Below, in pieces: positions 59,315 to 64,000 of a DNA stretch of 64,000 bases. How positions within the stretch are numbered: position 1 is the first letter of the stretch; the number at the start of each line of letters is the position of its first letter. The position numbers were made by a program, and so were the translations under genes. The stretch covers positions 4,402,001 through 4,466,000 of the forward strand of contig NZ_CP187970.1 in the NCBI RefSeq assembly GCF_049942825.1, given 5' to 3'. The stretch is from Paenibacillus_G sp049942825. GTDB lineage: Bacteria > Bacillota > Bacilli > Paenibacillales > NBRC-103111. Under the pieces are notes generated by a model. That model saw only the letters and a list, made by a program, of their open reading frames with translations. It was not told the origin of the DNA and searched no databases.

Positions 59315-62300
59315 TCATGCCTCCTCTGTTACCGTTACCGGGCCGTACAGTCCGGCTGAGGCGAACCAAGGCTGCCAGGCCTCTTCTTCCGTTCTCCCTT
59401 TACTCCAGTAGGTCATCTCCGGGCTGCCGCCGGCAAGCAGCGTCGGTCGGCCGATCTCGTAGTGTGCCCCCAGCGTGCTGGTGATGCGAACGCGCAGCTT
59501 GTGCGTGTCCGCGGCCAGCAGCTCATTAAGCCGGAAGCGGTACGGCTTCCAGAGGCGGACGCCAAGCGGCCGGCCGTCCAGCCACACTTCGGCCGTGCCC
59601 CTTACATGGCCCAGGTCAATGCACCCTGCAGCCAGCGCCTGCGATGTGTCAAACTCTGCCTCATACTCGACGGCTCCGCTGTGATGAGGCAGATGGAGCA
59701 CCGTCCTCCAGTCCCCAAGATCGCCCGGGACCTGTGCGATCTCGAAGCGGATGGGGCTCCGCAGGACGGCCGCTCCGGTCTTCGCCCCCTCGGGAACCAC
59801 GCGGACGGCTGCCATAACGCCTGCCCGCTGGGCAGGGAATAAGGCCCTGCCTCCGTGCACCTCAGCCTCCCTGCCGTCCACCCACACTTGGAATGCTCCC
59901 GCACAGTCGAGTGCCATCGTACACGCTCCCACCGGCAGCGGGAAGCGCAGCCAAACCGGCCGCCCGATCTCCTCCGGATCGGCCAGAAGTGAAAGCGGAG
60001 CTGGCTGGGGCACGCTCTCCGGCATCAGCCATCCGACGTCCGGCAGCGGATGCGGCCTCGGCGTCAGCCAGAGAGACTCCGTCTCCGCGTACTGCAGCAC
60101 CGAAGCATGATAGATGCCGGGCTCAGACCCGGTTTCATCCTGCCAGTCCGCCCCCGTGAAGAAGAGCTGGGACGCTCCTCCCGTGTACTCGGCCGCTCCG
60201 TCGATGAATACTTCGCCCTTGCCTTCCGGCAGCACGAGCGCGATCTCATTCTCCCCGTCGCGCCACCAGGCGGTAACGTCCACTTCCTCCTGGCCCTGCC
60301 GGATATACGGGTTATAGTCGCCGTGTTCGGTGACCTTCACCCCGTTGACGAGCAGCGCTGCGCGGCCTCTTGCGGCGAAGACCATGCGGACGCGCAGAGG
60401 CCCTTGTCCGGACGGTGCAAGCAGCCTGCGCGAGAGGCGGGAACCCGGGTTCGGGTGCCGGCTGTACAGCCACTTCGGCAGCGGCGGGCGGGCTTCAGGA
60501 CTCACATCTACCGATGCCCTCATCGCTCCCTTGCCCAGGGGCAGTGCTCGCAGCAGCAGTTCATTCGGCCCTGCCTTCAGCGGAAGCTTTGCCGTCTGCT
60601 CTTCCGGGCCGCCCTCCCATCGGATGGGGTATCCGTTCACCGTGCCGGTCAGATCGGTGTTGCTCTCCACCCGCAGCCAATAGATTCCCTCCGCCGGTGC
60701 CATCACGTAGGTCCGGGCCCACACGGTTTCCCCCGGGACTGCCTTCCCCAGGTTCAGGAACCGGCGCGGCACCCGCCCCATCCGGCCCGCCCAGGGACGG
60801 ACCGACAGGTCGCCGAAGGTCTCGCTGTACACCACCGGAACCGATTCGCTTTCCACGAAGCGCTCTCCCCGGCAGAGCCGGAAGTAGGCGGCCTCACTCC
60901 ACAGAAGCTCGGTCCAACCGGAGTTATCCCATGCCGGCAGCTGCCATCCTTCCTCTTCTCCTTCACCTTCACCGGACAGCTCCGTCTTCACACGGACCAT
61001 CCTGCGCTCGACCGGCAGCAGCCCCCGCTCCGGCCCATGGAGATCGAAATCACCGTAGCGGTTGTCGAGCGTGGGCACGGCGCTGACCTGCCAATCCTCC
61101 ACACGGAGGGGACACGGGGCTGCCGAGGTCTCTCCCGTCTCCCCCGAATACCTCTCAGAAGCAGGGTTCAGCGAAGGGGCTTCCAGAGCAGCCGCCAGCT
61201 GCCGGTAAGATGCTCCTCTTTCTTCCGTTTTTATCAAAGCCCGTGCCGGATCCGAAGCTGAAACAGCTTCCTGTTCATCGCCGTTCTGCTGCTCCGCCTG
61301 GTTCGTACAGACGACCAGCGCGGCCGGCCAGGACTCGAACGTGAGCTCCACCTCGATCCACCCGCATTCCCGCCGGAAGGACAGCGGCTCAGTCCGTCCG
61401 GTTACCGGGTCCCAAAGCTCAGGCACCCGGTCCGTATGCAGCCGGTACAGCGCCTTCCGCGGCCCCTGCCGGTCCACTCTGGCCGGCTCGTGCATGCCAA
61501 GCAGCTCTCCATCCTGCGGCAGCAGCAGGAAGATGTCGGCGTCCGCCGTCCGGCGGTGCAGCGAAGCCCCCGGCCCTTCTACTCTCTGCGGCAGCCAGGG
61601 GCCGATCAGCGTCAGCGCTTCCTCGGCGCGGTCCACATACAATGCTCCCGCGAGGGTTTGTTCTTCCGGCGGTACGCTGACCCCCACGACAAGTCCCCCC
61701 TGCCGGGTCCAGGCTTCCACGCGGGCACGCGCCTCTTCATCCATCTCCGTCGTCCCGCACAGCAGAAGCGCCGAGAAGGACTCGTCCGCTATCCTCAGCT
61801 TACTGCCGTGCGGCACGGCTTGAGCCAGTGCGGAGTCATCGGCGATGTCGAAGTCCAGGTGCGCTCTGCGAAGCACGCCGGGATTCGCCTGATCCCTGCG
61901 GTTCCAGCCGAAGGCCAGCTCCCGGTACACCCGCTGCATATGGGTCACCCGCTCATTCGGCTCCCGGTTGGCCACGCCCATCGGATGCTCGGTAACACCG
62001 CCATCGCTGAGCGACAAGTGCCCGCTGACCGCGTAGGACGGATAATGCACCGCGATGTCGCATACATGGGTACCCTCGCTCAGCAGAGCGCACACCCGGC
62101 TGACCGTATCGGCGAAGACCGCATAGTGCTCAAAGTAGGGCTGCCGCCACCCGGTATCCGGAGGAGCCCACTCCCACCAGCCGCCCCGGGTGCTGTAATA
62201 TACCGAGTGCGGGCTGTACAGGGTCGCCCCCGCCTGGAACCAGGGGAGGAGCCAGTGCATTGTCTCCTCCAGCGTCCCGCCCCACCCGCTGGTATGGAAT

Positions 62301-63268
62301 CCTTCAAGCCACACCCTGGAGCCGCCGTGAAGATGGGCCATGGAGGAATGGGGCTTGATCTCCCCGTCCATGTCCGCCCCAGGCGCATTGTACCACCGGT
62401 GCGTGCGGAAGTAGTCCAGGTACAGCCGCTGCGCGCCGTTCGGATCGCCCCGGCGGGCCGGACCGGCTTGATCACAGCCGATGAGCATGCCGCGGCTCCG
62501 GTGCCACTCCCCGAGCGGGATGAACCAGGACTGCTCGGCAAGCTCAGCAGCCAGCCGGTACACCCGGTGCCGGATGGCTGCGGCATCCGGCACCGGGTCG
62601 AACAAGGCCGGCAGAAGAGGCCCCAGTTCCGTGCCATAGCGTTCGCGGTACCGGGCATCCAGCTCCGGCGTCCACAAGGGCAGCGGCGGCAGCTCATCCT
62701 GGAAGCTGCCGGCAATCGTGCGCCCGAGCTCCTCGGGGAACCGCCGCTCCATCTCGCCGTGCACCCTGGCCCGCAGCTCGGTCGAAGCTGCGGGGTCCAG
62801 CCAGTTGAAGCCCTGCCGCACAGCCGCATAGACCGTCTCCGTCTCCACGTCCTCGTGAAGGATCAGCGAGCCCTCCGGGAGCCCCTCGCCCCTTCCCGCT
62901 CTGCGCAGCTGATAACCGGCATACGCCGGCTTCTCGGCCACGATCCGAGCGAGCAGATTCGCCCCCGAGAAGCCGATCTGGTCGTAGAACCAGACATACA
63001 TCCCGAGCCGCTTCGCTTCGCGCAGCACCACAGCGAACAGCTGCCACCATGCCTCACTGGCATATGGGGGACTGTCGGCGGCGCACCCGTACTGCGGCCC
63101 GGTCGGGGCCAGGTTGATGATCCCGATATTGCGCAGCCCTCCTCTGCGGAATTGGCTCATCTGCCAGACAATCCGTTCCTCGGTGACCGTCTCGCCGCTC
63201 CACCACCAGAAGGGTACCGGCCCGAACCGCGGATCCCCTTCCGCGAACCTTCGCTTCAGTTCCTCCAT
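59315..63268 (-). CDS. GH106-type glycoside hydrolase (alpha-L-rhamnosidase-like)
   Basis: The 1317-residue protein begins FGPVPFWWWSGETVTEERIV and continues GGLRNIGIINLAP, then VWFYDQIGFSG, the TIM-barrel start of GH106-type enzymes. Further barrel motifs are SFQDELPPLPLWTPEL, DMDGEIKPHSSMAHL and WLEGFHTSGWGG, where glutamates sit at catalytic-like positions. After about residue 480 come an amidotransferase-like fold and several beta domains; the end (EVWLDGRPLGVRLWKPYRF) is a GH2-like sugar-binding sandwich. ATG 63268 follows GAGAGGCGGG. It has no signal peptide, in contrast to periplasmic Bacteroidetes members. It is probably transcribed alone or with the LacZ-type gene upstream. Confidence 0.82.
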   Translation of the reverse strand: MEELKRRFAEGDPRFGPVPFWWWSGETVTEERIVWQMSQFRRGGLRNIGIINLAPTGPQYGCAADSPPYASEAWWQLFAVVLREAKRLGMYVWFYDQIGFSGANLLARIVAEKPAYAGYQLRRAGRGEGLPEGSLILHEDVETETVYAAVRQGFNWLDPAASTELRARVHGEMERRFPEELGRTIAGSFQDELPPLPLWTPELDARYRERYGTELGPLLPALFDPVPDAAAIRHRVYRLAAELAEQSWFIPLGEWHRSRGMLIGCDQAGPARRGDPNGAQRLYLDYFRTHRWYNAPGADMDGEIKPHSSMAHLHGGSRVWLEGFHTSGWGGTLEETMHWLLPWFQAGATLYSPHSVYYSTRGGWWEWAPPDTGWRQPYFEHYAVFADTVSRVCALLSEGTHVCDIAVHYPSYAVSGHLSLSDGGVTEHPMGVANREPNERVTHMQRVYRELAFGWNRRDQANPGVLRRAHLDFDIADDSALAQAVPHGSKLRIADESFSALLLCGTTEMDEEARARVEAWTRQGGLVVGVSVPPEEQTLAGALYVDRAEEALTLIGPWLPQRVEGPGASLHRRTADADIFLLLPQDGELLGMHEPARVDRQGPRKALYRLHTDRVPELWDPVTGRTEPLSFRRECGWIEVELTFESWPAALVVCTNQAEQQNGDEQEAVSASDPARALIKTEERGASYRQLAAALEAPSLNPASERYSGETGETSAAPCPLRVEDWQVSAVPTLDNRYGDFDLHGPERGLLPVERRMVRVKTELSGEGEGEEEGWQLPAWDNSGWTELLWSEAAYFRLCRGERFVESESVPVVYSETFGDLSVRPWAGRMGRVPRRFLNLGKAVPGETVWARTYVMAPAEGIYWLRVESNTDLTGTVNGYPIRWEGGPEEQTAKLPLKAGPNELLLRALPLGKGAMRASVDVSPEARPPLPKWLYSRHPNPGSRLSRRLLAPSGQGPLRVRMVFAARGRAALLVNGVKVTEHGDYNPYIRQGQEEVDVTAWWRDGENEIALVLPEGKGEVFIDGAAEYTGGASQLFFTGADWQDETGSEPGIYHASVLQYAETESLWLTPRPHPLPDVGWLMPESVPQPAPLSLLADPEEIGRPVWLRFPLPVGACTMALDCAGAFQVWVDGREAEVHGGRALFPAQRAGVMAAVRVVPEGAKTGAAVLRSPIRFEIAQVPGDLGDWRTVLHLPHHSGAVEYEAEFDTSQALAAGCIDLGHVRGTAEVWLDGRPLGVRLWKPYRFRLNELLAADTHKLRVRITSTLGAHYEIGRPTLLAGGSPEMTYWSKGRTEEEAWQPWFASAGLYGPVTVTEEA

Positions 63269-63355
63269 GCTGTACCCGCCTCTCTTTTGTACCTCTATCG
63301 AATCCTAGCCTTTGTTCTCAAGCCGCAGCTCCGCATCCTCCATACGACCGATTCC

Positions 63356-64000
63356 TTAGTCCTCCCAAGCGATCGCTTCCGGTTCCCCCTTGGAGACAGC
63401 CATCGGCGACTGGCCTGCAGCGAGCGGCTTCAGCCGGAAGCGCAGACTGCGTTCTTCCCCGGCCGGCAGCAGGTAAGCATCAAGCGTCGGAGCATACCCG
63501 CAGCTGTGATTGCCGAGCCCGCTCTGCGTGCTGTCGATATAGACGAAGGTCCGGTCCGCGGCCACGAGATCTTCCCGGTGCTTGGCTGCTGTCAGCACCT
63601 CCGGCGCCACTCCATGCACCGTCACATCGACGAGCGGCATCCCGGCGATGAGCAGCCCGGCTCCCGTGGGATCCGTCACCGCCGCCCAGCGGACATCAGC
63701 CTTGTTCCCGTTCTCCTGCGGCTTGATATAGGGAACGAACTGTTCCGCTGCGGAGCCGGCGTACACACCGAGCTTCCCGCTCTCTTTGCGGTCGGGATAG
63801 CATTCGTGGGGCCCCAGACCGAACCAGGCGACGCGGTCGAACTTCTCCGGTACAGTCAAGAGTACCCCGAATCGCGGCAGGGGCGGCAGCTCTTCCCGGG
63901 CTGGCGTCAGCTTCACGTCCAGTGTCAGCTCACCGGTCCCATACAAGGTATAGATCCGCTCCGCCGTGAAAGCCACGGCCTCTCCCTTCGCCCCGATCAC
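63356..64000 (-). CDS. LacZ-type GH2 beta-galactosidase, C-terminal part, cut by the window edge
   Basis: The visible 214 codons form the last domain of LacZ-type enzymes (Bgal_small): LPRFGVLLTVPEKFDRVAWF then GLGPHECYPDRK, the signature of the substrate-shielding C-terminal domain. The rest of the gene lies beyond base 64000. It differs from the GH2 protein at 4801-7890, which lacks this domain, so the window carries two distinct GH2 types besides GH42. The stop lies 88 bp upstream of the GH106-type start. Confidence 0.85.
   Translation of the reverse strand: MIGAKGEAVAFTAERIYTLYGTGELTLDVKLTPAREELPPLPRFGVLLTVPEKFDRVAWFGLGPHECYPDRKESGKLGVYAGSAAEQFVPYIKPQENGNKADVRWAAVTDPTGAGLLIAGMPLVDVTVHGVAPEVLTAAKHREDLVAADRTFVYIDSTQSGLGNHSCGYAPTLDAYLLPAGEERSLRFRLKPLAAGQSPMAVSKGEPEAIAWED

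Overview
The window is a dense, GC-rich carbohydrate-utilisation region. It most resembles a high-GC member of the Paenibacillaceae (Paenibacillus type). The evidence is AGGAGG-like ribosome sites, frequent GTG/TTG starts, perfect Bacillota-type cre sites, a YesM/YesN-type two-component system beside an LplB/LplC-type importer, and many intracellular glycosidases. I see no rRNA, tRNA, CRISPR array or intact insertion sequence. The species assignment is inference.

Layout. (1) 1-11522, minus strand: a tightly overlapping operon of Gfo/Idh/MocA oxidoreductase, sugar isomerase/epimerase-like TIM barrel, an unassigned TIM-barrel protein, GH2, an unassigned six-hairpin protein, GH42, and a GH106-type enzyme running off the left edge. 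(2) 11523-12773: non-coding, with a repeat cluster and a duplicated GH95 tail. (3) 12774-24091, minus: a MalK-type ATPase, a giant solute-binding protein with extra N-terminal modules, two permeases, two tandem DUF5060/DUF4038 proteins (one with a degraded active site) and a GH95 enzyme. (4) 24234-26366, minus: an esterase-like alpha/beta hydrolase and an AraC-family regulator. (5) 26686-29971, minus: a GH63/MGH1-like enzyme and an Asp-box (sialidase-fold) protein. (6) 30097-40559, minus: GH78, GH29, an unassigned large glycosidase-like protein, GH95 and a second Asp-box protein. (7) 40704-43639, minus: iron-type alcohol dehydrogenase, DapA-family aldolase and SGNH hydrolase. (8) 43858-47595, plus: a five-bladed propeller glycosidase and a second GH78. 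(9) 48525-59004: a divergent module of two permeases on the minus strand and histidine kinase, response regulator, lipoprotein binding protein, GH151-like enzyme and a secreted RCC1-repeat protein on the plus strand. (10) 59315-64000, minus: a full-length GH106-type enzyme and the 3' part of a LacZ-type GH2 gene.

How it may work. Only the two binding proteins and the RCC1 protein carry export signals; none of the glycosidases does. The simplest model is import of intact, highly decorated oligosaccharides by two ABC importers followed by exo-trimming in the cytoplasm. The activities point to rhamnose- and fucose/L-galactose-rich glycans (GH78 x2, GH106 x2, GH95 x2, GH29, GH151-like) with beta-galactosyl cores (GH42, GH2 x2). 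The overlap with the enzyme families used on rhamnogalacturonan II and similar pectic side chains is striking but unproven.

Regulation. CCTATA boxes, all oriented toward the downstream operon, lie before five transcription units. In two of them the boxes are paired exactly 22 bp apart at the same distance from a -10-like hexamer, which suggests a shared AraC-type operator. Two perfect cre sites add probable CcpA control.
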